Shown here: piece by piece, positions 1 to 13,500 of the stretch
How positions within the stretch are numbered: the stretch's first letter is position 1
Layout of the letters: every line of letters begins with the position of its first letter
The notes under the pieces: generated by a model
What the model saw: only the letters and a program-made list of their open reading frames with translations
Told to the model about the DNA's origin: nothing
The model's database searches: none
NCBI GenBank assembly: GCA_038025085.1
Contig: CM076142.1
Span: 6,918,501 to 6,982,500 of the forward strand
Source of the DNA: Tetragonia tetragonoides
Taxonomy: Eukaryota; Streptophyta; Magnoliopsida; Caryophyllales; Aizoaceae
Length of the DNA stretch: 64,000 nt
Direction of reading: 5' to 3'
Made by a program: the position numbers and the translations under genes

Positions 1-681
1 CAAATCAATTACTAGCTCCCTCGCTATGGTTCGCTCGAATGCAGCTATATCTCCAATAATCACATGACTGTAAAGGCTGAAGGTTCTAACTAAAAGAGTT
101 TCTCTGTATTGAATAAAAGGTTTCCTATACTGACCCCTTTTAATTTGCTCTAAGTTGGAGCTTGTGAATTGTGATAGACAATTAGATAAGCATACGTTAT
201 TGAAACATACGTATGAAAAAGGAATTCATTTTAGTTTACCTTGCTTGCTCTTAAGTACTTGTTTAGTGTACCAATCAAACTCAAACTTATAACAAACATT
301 TCCCTAGCTCATAACAAAGCATCTTTTAAAGATAAAAACCCTACTTACTTTTTGACCTCATATGTATGCCATATAAAGTCCGTCATCACAAAGAACATGT
401 TTCGCAAATGTCAACTATCATAACTAGTAACATTGCTAGCTAACACCTATACGACTACCAACGACGTCAATTTGAAACCTGTATTTAACAATTTATATAT
501 GCACCTTTAAAATCGCCCACGGAAAAATGTGTGACATTCATTTCGAAGTAGATATTTGTAAACCACGGCTTTATGTTTTTAGCTAAGATTTTCAACCAAC
601 AATCATCTATTTCTTCACGAATAACCACGAGACGAGAGTGTGTAATATACACACATTGCATATTTGACATTTCCAACTTAC

Positions 682-980
682 CTATCAAAGACTTGTTTAG
701 GGATGACAGTCATGCAACTTAGGGGATCAATCAGAACTCTGCAAGCAACATTAGGGCATTCGACGGCCGAGATGCCCTCTTGAACTTTGGCATCAATATG
801 CTTAATGATGCATTCTGTACAGAAGGATTCCTTGCAGCATGTGGGCTTTTGTGCTTGAAATTTGTTCTTCAAGGGCATGAACTCTATACAGATTTTGCAA
901 GTGAAGTTTCTAAGCACCCTCTTTCTTTTACAAGGTCTTCCCTTTGCTCTGCCTGGTACAGGTAATTTTCTCTTTGCCAT
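682..980 (-). CDS. RBR/RING-type E3 ubiquitin ligase-like protein, first exon only (partial)
   Basis: The first coding exon starts at ATG 980 and ends at a good donor (GATAG|GTAAGT, intron from 681 downward). It gives 99 codons plus two bases. After a basic, nuclear-signal-like N terminus (GRPCKRKR), residues 28-80 form a RING1-like cysteine array: C28-x2-C31, C48/C49, C54-x2-C57, H61, C75, C80. The spacing and the PNVACRVLIDPLSC stretch match the first RING of RBR (RING-in-between-RING) ubiquitin ligases, which take ubiquitin from E2 enzymes. I could not find the IBR and RING2 exons in the 680 bases left before the window edge. The gene either continues outside the window through a long intron or is a fragment. 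A short stretch near position 1-60 is open on the minus strand and could be a later exon, but I cannot place it. Family call is fair; completeness is unknown. Confidence 0.6.
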
Positions 981-1016
981 GATCACCAAATTGCTTTTGT
1001 TTATTTTCCCCTCTGC

Positions 1017-1024
1017 TCTATATA
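1017..1024 (-). promoter_or_regulatory. Possible TATA box of the RBR-like gene
   Basis: The minus strand reads TATATAGA about 37 bases upstream of the ATG at 980. That would put transcription start almost at the ATG and leave a very short leader. This is inferred from sequence only. Confidence 0.3.
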
Positions 1025-2783
1025 CCTTGGAAATGAAATGACAAGGGGAATAAGAAAATGGAAATGGCCAAAATATTTATGGAGATCTTTTTTTTTTGGC
1101 CTCTTTTTCGTATGAAATGTGGTTATAGAGTTCCAATGCAAGTACAAGAAGATGAAAAGTTTATCAAAAAATGAATTTTCGGTTTATGAATTATGATATG
1201 ATATATGATAAGTTTATGAGATTTAGATAATCCTCCACACGTTTCTAATTATCTCATTCCTGTGGAATTTATTTAAGGGATTTGTAATGTACTCAACTTC
1301 TAGCACTAACTGTCCTATGAAAAAAGATATTATGAAAAGTGGTTTGTCATTCGTAATTAATAGTTATAACATATTATTAGTATTACCTAACTATAATATT
1401 AGTTGGGCCCAAATAAAAAATACAATAATTTATAGTGGCTAGTTCTAATTTACAATGGTTGGCAACCACCGTAAAATTGTTCTTAGTTAGCTTCTAGAAA
1501 CTACGTATAAACTAGCTAGCCAAGTAGTTAGAATAAATAAACGGATAAAAGAATTCAGATTCAAGTCTTACTAGAGACGTTCTCCAAGTCTCTGCCAACC
1601 TATTTATATTTCCCCTCCATAAATTGAAGTTCAAGCTTCGCTTTTACTTTTGAAAATTAAAATAACTGTGCATGAAACTATCCTTGATTGTGTGTTAATG
1701 TATACGAGTAATTCTATAAAGGAGCCTATAAATTGCAAGTGAAGGGAGAGATCAGTACCCCATCTAGACGCAAAAGCTTGCAACTATATAAAGCCGTGGT
1801 TGGAGGCTTGGAGCACGAGTAAGGAGAATAATCTCATAGACGCAAGAGGATGGGGTGGGAGCACAACCCACAGAAGTGATAAGTGTTTACTGTTAATGGC
1901 TTCCTCCACTACTTTAGCCCGTCAACCCATTAGCCCATCAAAAATGAATTGGCCTAGTGCATGTGATTTGTAGGTTATTGCATTGATTGCAATCATACAC
2001 TCCCTGCTCTTGGCTTAGACTCAAGATGGTTCTCCCAAATCCCATATAAGAGAGTTAACAAGTACTAAAAGCAAGTTTACCCAAGATTATCAGTTGTCTT
2101 GCAGTATCAAAATTTTAAAGGTGGCGTTTTCATAATATTTTATCCTATAAATTCATTACATTACCCCCTTAATCATTACCCCCAACCAAACGGCCCCTTA
2201 GTATATTGTTGGTCACGCTCAGACTAACTGGGACGAAGTATTTCAAATCGAGAGAGAGAGAGAGAGAGAGGACTTTGGGCAAAAATGGTGAAATGAAGTA
2301 GGGCAACTTTACACTGTTAAGTCACGCACAGGGGCAAGTGGACAACAATATCAACTCCTTTAAGAATTGAATGATCCATTCGCTTTTGATAATGCTACAT
2401 CTACCTAAATACAAATGATGTGCTAATTATTTTACACTAATACCCTTCTTCTCTCCTGGGATTCATCTTTCCTATACCTGTAAAATAAACTCTGCCACCA
2501 TCAAAAGCCTCCCTCCCTTAAAAGGGAATTACATTGCCGGAGAACAAAACAATCCGACAATTTCTTGTCCCCGTTTTGCTATCGTGTTTCACCTCCATCC
2601 GCCGTCTGTGTATAGCCGCTGCCTCCTCTTCTTGCTATCTAGCCCTTCCCAGATGTTAGCAGAAGCCTCCTCAATAAATAACTCCCAACCCAAACATAAT
2701 CGAAATAATTTCCTTGACCATGGGAGCAAAATATCTACCCTACGTAAACCAAAGGAAGAAAAGAAATGAAAAGAAAAGGTATA
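1025..2783. other. Intergenic stretch with (GA)n run
   Basis: No gene is recognisable here. It is AT-rich, with a GA microsatellite at about 2249-2271. The last few hundred bases before 2784 probably include the 3' untranslated region of the ARID-PHD gene, which ends there on the minus strand. Confidence 0.5.
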
Positions 2784-5700
2784 TCACACTGGTCTTGAAT
2801 ATGATAGATTCTCTGCAAACCCATTAGAGGGCTTGTGCACTTTCTTCCTGAAATTTGTGACGCTGCAATGTGGACATATGTACTCCAATCCGTCTGTTTT
2901 TGCATAATCCTGTAAATGCAAATAACAATATAATGGATGACGGTAAGACTAACAGAAACCTGAGGCCTACACCATCAAGCAACATTATTGTACAAAAGCA
3001 CATGTTCAACTCCGTCCCTTTGGGGTTTACCTTGAAGGCACCAAGACCTTGCCGTCTGTCACAACCAAAGTGGGCCCACTCCCCGCATATGCCACAGTTC
3101 ACCCAATCACCGGCTGCGCTACTGTTAAACATTGGCACTCAAAAGATTAACTTCATGTTCCAAAACAAATGTTAGTAAATAAAAACCAACGAATTGGAGC
3201 ACAAACCTATGGCATAGCAAGCAACACTCGCCGTCTACATCATCATGAGCCAATTCATATTCTAGTAGGTAAGTTTCATAATGCCGTTTGAGAGTATTCC
3301 CGACACCCTGCCGACATTCAAAGCAACAATCAACATACTGTAGTCTATCCAGTCATCAATGGATGATTATACATATGGTTTGCTAATTGCGTAACCTCTG
3401 CCTCGATGTAGGCAATAACCAAGATGCTTGAAATTTCAAATTAGGAGCAAGGGGAATAGACATAAAATAAAGAAGAATGCAGGATGGTGGAGGGCATGAG
3501 AACAATGCGCATAAGCAACTTTTAGCAACTGACAGACCAAGTCCTATTATAATGCCTCAAGCCCACAAAGCAACATGAATTCAGACCCCAGGTAAAAGAA
3601 ATGCTTATTAGGCAATCAAATACAGCCATGAGATGGAAGTACAAAAATAAGGGGGGGGGGGGAGATTTGGGGAAAAAACATATTGAGTGACTCGTGATTG
3701 TAGAAAGGGACAGCACAGCAGGTGACTTCAATGCTGGCATGAAAAGCATAAGAGCAAGGCAGAGCGAAAATATCAGTTATTGCTTGGACTAAAATGCTGA
3801 ACAAAGATCTGTTATAATTAGGGCTTTAGGAGTTATAGTTCCTTCACACTTTCTACTTTTGACTATTGGAAACTGACACTGAACCAAGCAATGTCAAGAA
3901 CACTGATTACGACAAAATCTTTTACATGATGCGATAAGGTTACATACATGAATTTAAGAAGAATGATGCATTTGACCTTCAAGTTCTACCCAGGTAACTA
4001 GCTGGAAACCAATATGAAACCGGTGCACTCCTCCCCTGCCATCAGCCCAGTTCCCCCCCCCCCCCCCACCCCAAAATCAAAGAGGGAAAAAACAAAAACA
4101 TAAAACAAAACCTCACTACTGAGTCCTGACCCAAAGTGCATGGTGCAGTTTGGTCATATATACTATCTTTTTATTTATTTATTTTTTCCTTCTGGTCTTA
4201 CTGGTATGGTAATCTGCTGAAAAATGGAAACCCATGAACTAAAATTAGCAGGGCATGAGAAATGGGATCACATACAGTCATTTTATTCGTAGCTGTGTAA
4301 TTCCGCATCTTTGAGAAAACTTGTCCTTTCCAATTGATGCCATTGCCAACATGAAAACCGCCTCTTGAAACAACCTATAAAAAAAAGGTCGCAATAGCTT
4401 CAAAATCAAGAGAAAGCATTTAAGGCACAAACGCACAAAGGAAAAAAAGGGACCACAAAGATACCTCTCTGTACAAGTTGTATAGGTCAAGCCGCTTAGA
4501 ATTGAGAATGGCATCTGGGAACTCAGCTAAACCCCCTTGAGGAATGAGACGTGTGTGTCCACGAAGAATAAGAAATTGCATTACATCCTTTAAGAACTCC
4601 TCCTGAAATGATTACTGAATTAGACCTAATATAACCAAAAAATCATCTCAATAAGCATAGATGGGGTCAAACATGTCAGATAAGATTATCACTCAGGCAT
4701 ACAAAGTGAATTTTACATTGCAATACGAGAATTACTCTTTAGTCAACAAAGATAGACCAGTCTTATGTTGCGAACAAAGTGAGGATTGGGGAACCTAACA
4801 TTGAAGGGACACCAAATTAATAAGCTAGCTAAGTGTCACATTTTAGGGAAAAGGCCAGATGGTAATTGCATCTTTATTTTTTTGACATCAAATATGAAAT
4901 CACCTTTCTGCTGGAATGGTATCTGATCACTGAATTACTACAATGGAGACTTAACAACACAACCAGTGATGAGTAACCAGCAATAAGTTTTGAGCAAAGA
5001 CTCAAAATTCGTGGATTTACATGAATTAGTTGGGCCAGGAAATTGTGAGAAAGTAATGAAACATGAAATGTTACCTCAGAGCATAACTGGATAGGCGCTC
5101 TACCACAACCATGTTTCTTAAGAGGTATTGGATTTAAGGATATAATCTGCTTGGCCTGATATGTGTTTGATGATCTTCTGTAAGGTGCTGGATTTGATGC
5201 CGTGACACTATGTTTGGTAGCTGGAGCAGGTGGCAAGTAGGTCTTCACTTGACCGGTATCATGATTATCTGCTTGTACTATCCCAGAAAAGGGCATCAGT
5301 TTCCGAACATTAGTATGAGGTATGGGCCTCATTGCTGCTACTTTTGACTTCTGCCAAATGGGAAAAGCAGGAGTGTAAGCCCCATTTGAGAATCTAGATT
5401 CTTTATCTTCTTGGTCGGCTTTTGTTGATAGAAAACTGCTACGTGAACAAGGGCTTGATCCTTGGCCAGGTTCAGAACCCTTTCGGCGAGGAGGTGGTGG
5501 TCTCAACCAACTAGGTGGAGAGGTGAGATCACCATTTTGAAGATGGCAATCATTCCCCGGCGTCGTACAGAAAAATAAAAGACGTTCAGCATCATCTTTC
5601 TGGAAGGAAGCAACAGCCAATCCTTGAATACTGGCAATTCCAAGGGCAACCAAACTACGATAAGAAGGCTCAGGTGCTAGCTGCCTCAACACCTGAAGAG

Positions 5701-6986
5701 ACATCCAAGGAAACAACAATAGAGATGAGTGCAAAACAAGGGACATTATCAGAAACCACTAAATGAGAGCCAATAAAGAATAGTATTTTAAGGCCTCCCA
5801 AAAAGATGTAGCATCAACAATTTAGAGCACACAAAGAGGAGTGCATTCTCTCTCACAAGGATATATTGTATCAACATTAAACCCCCAGAATAATGAATGT
5901 GAGTTGTGACCACACAAATGCCCATATTCAGAGGGTGCCCAGCTCCATTACTCCAACTTCTTTAAAGAGATCGTGTTTTATTTGTCAGATCAACATGATG
6001 CAACATTGGATACGACCGGGAGTACAGGTTAATCCTCGAGGATTGATCAAATTCCACAGAACACACCTGAATTAACCAAACATCTGATTTAGGAAATGAA
6101 TGCCGAAACTCTTTAGATCTGCCAAGCTCACGAACTAAATACTCAAGATTCCATCGGCATACTTTTTTGTCGCTAGCTGGTGCTGGAAGAGCTGGCTGCT
6201 CACTTTAGATAGTTGTCTCCAGCGAAATACAAGGTCTGTATTCCGTTCTTTTAGCTCCCTCTTGCTCCTATAAATTCGTCTCCTTTTTTTTCGCACCCAA
6301 GCTGTTTTTTCTTTTCTTTTTTTTATTGATACATTTTTTCCCATTTGCTTTCCCCGTCTAGATTGAAACAGTTGAACCTTTCCTTCCTTTTCTAAATGAG
6401 GTTATGCAGGCTTGCAGCTATAAAGTTGTTATATTTTTGTGGATGTGGGGAAGCTCTCTGAAGCTTTTTGATTTGACACATCATTACAACTTTGGCTCTT
6501 GTCTTCTCAATAGAAATCAGTTATTTATTTTAAATGTCTGTCAGTGTAGTATATTTTTTCAAACAACTCTCTAAATCTTAACTCACAAGTTTTCTCTCGA
6601 TCCCCAAAGCTCTCAATTTTGCAATACAAAGATTATACACTTGATCCACACTCATATGAAGTATATGATCCTTACCTAGAACTCTAGAAGTATGAGTAGC
6701 ATAGGTGCCAGAAGCCTAATCATAAATCATGCCACCCAGATTTCCTTCACTTAGAAGCCCTTTCCGAAAATACCCATTTACATTCCAATTAAGACACATC
6801 AGCCACCCCATGTACCATGCTCTATCATCCTATTAGAACCAATTCTATTTTGTCTATTAAGGTCAGAGAAATAGGAAAAGGAAAGAAATAGCCACCTTAG
6901 AATTCCTAATCAGATATTTCTGACACACACTAAGAACCTACTTTTGTGGAGAAATATAGATATTCCAAATACATTGAAAGGTATCC

Positions 6987-7018
<32 letters not shown>

Positions 7019-10000
7019 CCCAGTAAATCTCCCGCCGAGGGCGGGGTCTGGGGAGGTCCAGATGTACGCAGCCTTACCCCTAACTAGTCGCCTAGCAGGG
7101 AGGTTGTTTCCGAAATTGAAAGGTATCCATCAAACACTAATTTAGCAATGTCTCGCCCACCCCCAAAAAGGTTCTCTCACCTTCTCCGTGAATCTCAGTT
7201 TCATCACCACTGCTGCCACATAGATTTCCAACCGCCTATGTATAATCATCTTACTTCTCAGACATCACTGGAAAATGGCACAACATTATTGCATTCTAAG
7301 TCACTTTTAAAGGGGTGGCTTGTTGAATAAGGAAACACGGTTGTAATCTTCAGGGACCTGCGCTCCAGCTTTCCTCAATGGAAATTCTTGAGTCGATGCC
7401 CATTGAGCACCATAACCAATACTATATAATTGGACTTAGCCAGCTAAATGATTTTTTAAGAACTTAGCTTGCAACTTTACATTAAGGATATACTCCTATA
7501 AAGGAATAAACTATTAACATTTAACAGTGTTAGGGTTACACACGAACTGGGACCCAAGAGCTTAACAATTTATTTGTACAACCTTAACATGGTTCCCTAA
7601 CCATTTAGATGAATGCTCAACCCAAGCATCCGAATTCCATGCACATGTAAAAGGCGGACGTAAAGGTAGGGAACAAGTGCTTAAAGCATAGAATGGCTTT
7701 GCACACAAATGGCCAGCCTAACCACTCCCTCTCCATTCCCAATTAGAAAAATGTAAAGGAATTGAAAGGCTAAGTAAATGAGAAGCCAAGTATATTCATG
7801 ATGGAATACGAAAAAAAAACTAAAGGTCTATTATACTTGCATCTCTGTATTACTTTGAAAGTCCAGTAAATCTTCAAATATCATTTCCAACAAGAGGGCA
7901 ACAGAAAAGCAAATACATGAGCAATTGAGACAAACCTGCAAGGCCCAAGAAGGCGCTTTCAAGCATACTTCAAAGACTGTTGCTCCACAAGCAATTGAGG
8001 CAGATGTTCGAGGCTCAGAAGAAGATAGACTAATTTCTTCCAAAGAAGGAACTGCTTGTACGAGCTGACTTCTTTCAATCGCCTCCTTTTTTATATGATT
8101 CTCCAATTGCTGCAAGTTCATTAAACTAAAGAATGAGACGCACACATTTCTAGTATATATGTATACTGGAACAGAAAGTAGCGAGGGAAAGATCACCTGA
8201 TCATCAAAGCAAGTTTGAGCACTGCCTGATACCAAGAGAGAGATATGAGAGGAACTGCAGGTAGACATATCGCATCGCATGGTCACAACACCACGTGAGA
8301 ATGTTCCCGCCTGCAGCGGTGGTGGAGGGGCACTGTACAATATTGTGATAGAAACATTTAGTAATCCATAAAATGCGGGTACTTGGAATATCAGTAACTT
8401 CTGATATAAAAGAAGAACACATCTCAGGAGAATTTCATTAGCCTTCACCATTGAGAATACAACAGCAATATCACCAATCCTATCATATCACTTATATTAA
8501 AACTAAGACGTCACCAGATGTCGACACTTGGCTTCACAAATAGCTGCCAAGTGTCCTTTATTCTCTTATTACTCATTGTAAATGTGAGATATTCTATCCT
8601 ATTCTTATCCTATGTTAACTAACAACCCTAATATATTCTATTTTATACCGAGTCTCATTAGTAATAAAATTATTTATCATGAATTAATGTCGATCTCTAA
8701 TATTTTAATAGAAGTAAACAACAAATTTCATTTAAAAAAAATAACAAAGTAAAAAAATAATAAAAATTTTAAATTTAATTGGCACTATATATATATATAT
8801 ATATTCACATCCTAAGTTGACTTAAATACTAATTTATTTTATTAGAAGTCGCAAAGAACTAAATACTTAGTACTTTATTTTCCATTCATTCATGATTTTG
8901 TAATTCCAAATATATCATTATTCTTTCTTCAATAATATTTTTTTTTTTGAGATTTCAATGATATTTATCTACTTATTGTGTTAATTATAGCAACTAACCA
9001 TGCATGTGCTGCAGATATCTATATGGGTTATACTCATGCCCCAAACACAACATACCTGAAGCGGTTCTGAAGCTTGCTCCCACGCATCTGAAAAGTACAA
9101 GGATGAAAAGCAACCAAATAAGAATTCAGTACATTATAAGATATTGTTTTCAGCACAAGTAAGGATCAGACATTTCAGTTCTCCCAGTCCCTAATTACAG
9201 CAGAAACATTTTAATATGAAGATTAAAAACATTCCTTTTTGGTAGGCTGGGCTTAACACACAAGCCCTTACTCTAGCAGAGAAGGCTATTTACAAAGCCA
9301 GGACCCCCATCCACCAGTGTGTTCTGGGCTATTAGCATGCCCCCAAACTCCCCTACCAAACCTTGGAAGTCCGCAAGGAACCAACACATAGCAATTGGCC
9401 TTTCAGATCTTTTGCAGGATAAACTGATACACTTCAGTAATATCATGCTATTTGTTTTACCAGACAAGTCACCAGTCATCCTTTGGACAATCCTTTAATC
9501 AACAGATGATGTAGGATTCTAAAGGCACAGGAAAACGTGGAGCAACTTCGTCACTTGAGTAAGTGCTTGGGCGCAAAGTGCATAACAAAGTAAAAAATTA
9601 AAGCTATTGGACAACCAAGGTCAATATTAAATTCTCAATCGCACATTAGCAGAGGCAGTATGAGTATAAGAAAGCCCATTTATGCACAGCATATGAGACA
9701 AAACATAGACAAGTAAAAGAAAAACTTCACTTACTTCTATACCCAAAAGAGCATTAAGTCCATCCTCCAGGCATCCCAACAAATACGCATCCTGGAAAAA
9801 GTTATGTCGATCAGCAAGGAGTCAAATTCCCAATGATAAAACAAGTAGCTTCAGAAGTCGATAAACTCACCAATGAGCATGCTACTCCGCAAATCAGAAA
9901 TCTCACGCTCATATCATCATCATGAATCTTAACAGCAGAAAGATTATTCCCAGAGCCATCTTCTTCATCACCAGCATCAACCTCAGGTAAAGCAACATCA

Positions 10001-13000
10001 ATAGTTGGAGGCTCCCCAAGAAGGGATGGACCCAGCTTACCACCAGCCTCTTGGCTATCTCTCGGAAGCACTAAATTGTTCCGAATGCAGTATAATCTGA
10101 AGGATGCATGAGCAAGTTGGAAAGCATCCCAGGTATGGCATGGTGAACTGCAAGAAAAGAGGTTCACATCACAGTTAAGCATGGAGCACCACACACATCC
10201 ATTACACGATAAAAGCATTACTTAAGTGATAAGGGATGCGAGAAACAGGTAGTATCCTACATAATTATGCACTGATACCAATAGTAATACCTGATAGCAT
10301 TTGTTATAATTTAATCACTTGCATCACTTAATGCAAGACTCCCTGTAGAGCCATCTAGATGAAAGTACCTTTTTTGTTGATTGATAACCTACTTTGACCA
10401 ATGAACAAGGCTTCATCAAGTTCTGATCAGTCAAGTATACTATCAATGAGCAAAGGTTTGGTTTGGTTTGGCTTTAAGGTACTTTACCCCTAACTTTTTA
10501 GCCAATTAGACACACTAAACTTGCAACAGTAATTCATTTAAAAACAACATCATTAGGAGGTTATTGAGATGGCTAAAATCACATAAACATCATAATATTA
10601 GTTGCAAAAGAACTTCTTAATGTGACAAGTTAACTATACTTCAAGCATTTTAATTTCAGACCCACTGCAAAAACCTAGTTAGATAATCTGTCAAGAATAA
10701 AGTTTTCTTTCCCTATCCGTGCCACATAAAAGTCCAGCAATAAGCACAGTACTACGAATGTCGGTTGACTAATATGGAAAGAAGGCAAGTGACATTCATT
10801 AGAGTATAATCGGTGTATGGTAAATATTTAGTGTTAAGAAGAAAATGGATAGAGTTGCTTTATTAAAGAATACATGGATAGTTTCTTGATATGCAAACAA
10901 AAGCTACTATGAAGGAGAAGGAAAGAGAGTCTACAGGGTAATCCAATTACTAGAAATCAGTCAGGTATCCCAACGAAAGTAAAACGCAAACAAGATGCCT
11001 AAGTGACTTGTTCACTGCTGTCCTCTGAGAACTCTCATCTAACCCAAAATTAATCCTTAGCAACATCAATAGCATTTAAAAAAGAACTATTCTAGGATTT
11101 CGCAGAACACTATCGGCGTAGTATTTATAGATAACATAGAAAAGGCTTTGTTCTCACACCACAGTTTCAAGGATAATAGCTGTTACCTCTGTACAACTGA
11201 AAATAATGCATGGCGAAAATGAGAAGCAGCATAGCAAGAAAATGCATTCCTCCAAAATATGACATAAGGCACTCCCTGCCAAAGAGGAGAACAAAAGGTT
11301 TAATCAACAATGTTAATGTGTGAATGAAAATAAGATCTTATTATAAATAGTTCCTTTCACTTTTTCTCTTCTTTTCTTTTCGGGGGGGAGGGGGTAAGGG
11401 CATTTCTTTTGCAGGAGGTGCGCAAAGCTTGGTCATATCACTCACCTTATATAGAATTGCATCTGCCAAGTGCTCGCCATTTGGAATTTCCAAATAAACC
11501 TGCAAAGTTCCATGAAACAATGTCATAATTTATTCAACAATCTTTCAACTAACTTCATAAAGTGCTCAGATTCCCCATGCTAATGTCATATTCATACTAT
11601 TTGGACTTTGAACTTCCTGCACTCTCCTAAGCTAAGACCATCACAAACACCAAAGCATCCATCCTCGGCACTTCCAGGAGCACTGAGTGCCAACCTTTTC
11701 TGAGTTACACAAAAGATCAGTACAACCTTTCAGTTTTTCACAACTACTTACATCTACATAAATGTCACCTATTCAGCCCACTGGCACTGCGTGTTCTCTG
11801 GTACTAAAAGGCAGCTGGTAAGTCTGAGCTTTGTTTTGGCTGAGTCAGTGGGTATAAACTATTGTTTACCTGGAGTGCCTGATACTAATTTAGATGGTCA
11901 ATAAAATTCATTTTATCCATGCGTAACAAATTTCATTAATTATATTCACTCAGACAGATACTCTCATGAGATGCTAGTGCAGAGGCAATGAAGGATAATA
12001 AACACCAGAGTGCAAAAAGTTCAGTGTTCGGAGATCGGATAAGCATGAGCATAAGACTATCCTCATCCAAGCACATACATCATGGCTCTGCCAGTCATCA
12101 CCAACTAGAAAGAAAGTATTAACACCAAAATACTAATCATTCTATTCAAATCTTCAATTGGGAAACATCTATTGGGGTCACTCTACTTACTCCTATACTT
12201 ACAAGAGATGCTCAGTATGCTTCATCCTAGACCACTAAAATAAGAATGTCCATTATAGCAAGGTGGGAAAGTCTTAGTTGGGTCTAACATGGATCTCACA
12301 CACCAGACTAGTTAGCTCCTTGCTGAGCAAATAGCTCGCATACTAAAATGATGCCTCTCTTCATTCTCTTAGTTTCGACACGATACAAGCATAATACAGC
12401 TTCCACCGCCTAATCCCTAGTCCTTGCAGCCTATGGTGTAGCCATCAAAACTTAGAAACTCACACTTTCAGTGGTTCGGTAAAAGAGCAAGGGCACACGC
12501 AAGAAACAATTATCTAACAATGCATATGCCAAACAAGTGAAATAACCACAAACTACATAAACCACATCGAAACAACATACCGTGGTGGGCAATACATCCT
12601 CGAAAAGCTCGGATATCTCCTCAGCATTAGACAAATCAACACCATCCCACGACAATGCCCCGATTTCATCATTTGGTAGCAACTGCCCTTGCAAGTAAAC
12701 AACATTAGGCTTCAAAACTTCAAGGGTTCTCTTGAACTCATCTAAGCTTGGACTGCTCAGTATCTTAACCTGTCATTCAATCAACCCAACAAAAAGTTTT
12801 AACAAATTTAACTTTCCACCCTCAAAGCACAAAATTTTAAGAATCCAAAAAAATACCCAATCTCCCCATTACCTCCAACCGCCCAGATGAAGCTAGCTCA
12901 GGAAAAGGGTACTTAACCCGATCCTCAGTTACACCATCTCTGAGCTTATCTTCACATAAAACAGCAAGAAGACTACAACTTTGCTTGGCAGCTCCTTGAG

Positions 13001-13046
13001 CATTACCATTGTTGATATTGCAATTACTATTACTATGAAACATCAT
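2784..13046 (-). CDS. ARID4: ARID-PHD protein, AT-rich interactive domain protein 4-like (PEAT complex subunit type)
   Basis: Fifteen exons joined on the minus strand: 12873-13046, 12581-12769, 11446-11499, 11187-11275, 9871-10147, 9735-9791, 9056-9087, 8197-8332, 7936-8109, 5075-5692, 4465-4602, 4276-4374, 3207-3307, 3031-3121, 2784-2909. The sum is 2355 bases, 784 residues plus TGA, with all borders GT-AG. The start MMFHSNSN at 13046 was chosen because it resembles plant homologues. The ARID DNA-binding region spans about residues 601-705 (EEFLKDVMQFLILRG to TLKRHYETYLLEYE). The PHD-type finger spans 708-758, with C708-x2-C711, C722-x2-C725, H730-x2-C733 and C755-x2-C758. The Arabidopsis homologue is known as a nuclear subunit of PWWP-EPCR-ARID-TRB (PEAT) complexes, which act in histone deacetylation and heterochromatin silencing. 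The same role here is inferred. A 32-base exon (9056-9087) is notable. The largest exon, 5075-5692, encodes a Pro/Ser-rich linker. Confidence 0.93.
6973..7129 (-). mobile_element. Au-like SINE (5'-truncated) with 15-bp target duplication, in an ARID4 intron
   Basis: On the minus strand the element runs from a GTTTCCG-containing part through the GGTAAGGCTGCGTACATCTG block and the CCCGCCCTCGGCGGG segment to a TTG-repeat tail. These are features of the Au SINE family. The flanks are a perfect 15-bp direct repeat, attgaaaggtatcca, at 6973-6987 and 7115-7129. The tRNA-like head is missing or short, so the copy is probably 5'-truncated. It sits in the intron between the exons at 5692 and 7936. Confidence 0.85.
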
Positions 13047-13500
13047 ACAAGATGTCACAGCAAAAAGGAACTTCCTTTGTTCACCCCAATTACAAAAACT
13101 TCAAAATACCCAATTTCCCCAACAGTCCAATTTCGTTTCTTTTGGCAACAGTAAGGTCGAAACCAAAAAAAACTCCATGACCCAGTTCACCAAATAGCTT
13201 GATAATCAAAACCCTGATCCAAAAACTGCTACTTTAAACTGGGTATAAAGAAATTTATCAAATTTGAAGCTAGGGTTTGAGGGAAATCGAGATTTTTTGT
13301 TTGGGTAGTGAACAAAAAAGAAAACTTAGAGAGAGAAAGTAACTGAGAGAAAGATGAAGATTTGTTTGTGGCCGGAAACTGAACGGAAAAACAAAGAGGA
13401 AGTAAGAGTCGAAGAGAGAGAAAGAGAGATTGGGGAGAGACTAGAGAGAGATTAGGGATGGTGGGATGGAATTTGGGTGAGGGGAAACTATTTTACCCGA
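13047..13500 (-). promoter_or_regulatory. Likely 5' leader and promoter region of the ARID4-like gene
   Basis: The region upstream of ATG 13046 contains purine-rich GAGAGA blocks on the plus strand (CT-rich on the transcribed minus strand), mainly 13328-13450. This is common in plant leaders and TATA-less promoters. I see no convincing TATA box. The transcription start cannot be fixed. Confidence 0.4.

Noticed and set aside
7148..7330. 60-residue plus-strand frame beside the Au SINE
   Set aside because: Lies within an ARID4 intron and has no supporting features.
8490..9040. Possible Helitron: TATATTAAAACTAAGACG near 8494 resembles plant Helitron 5' ends
   Set aside because: No matching 3' hairpin with CTAR end or A/T insertion site could be found before the next ARID4 exon at 9056.
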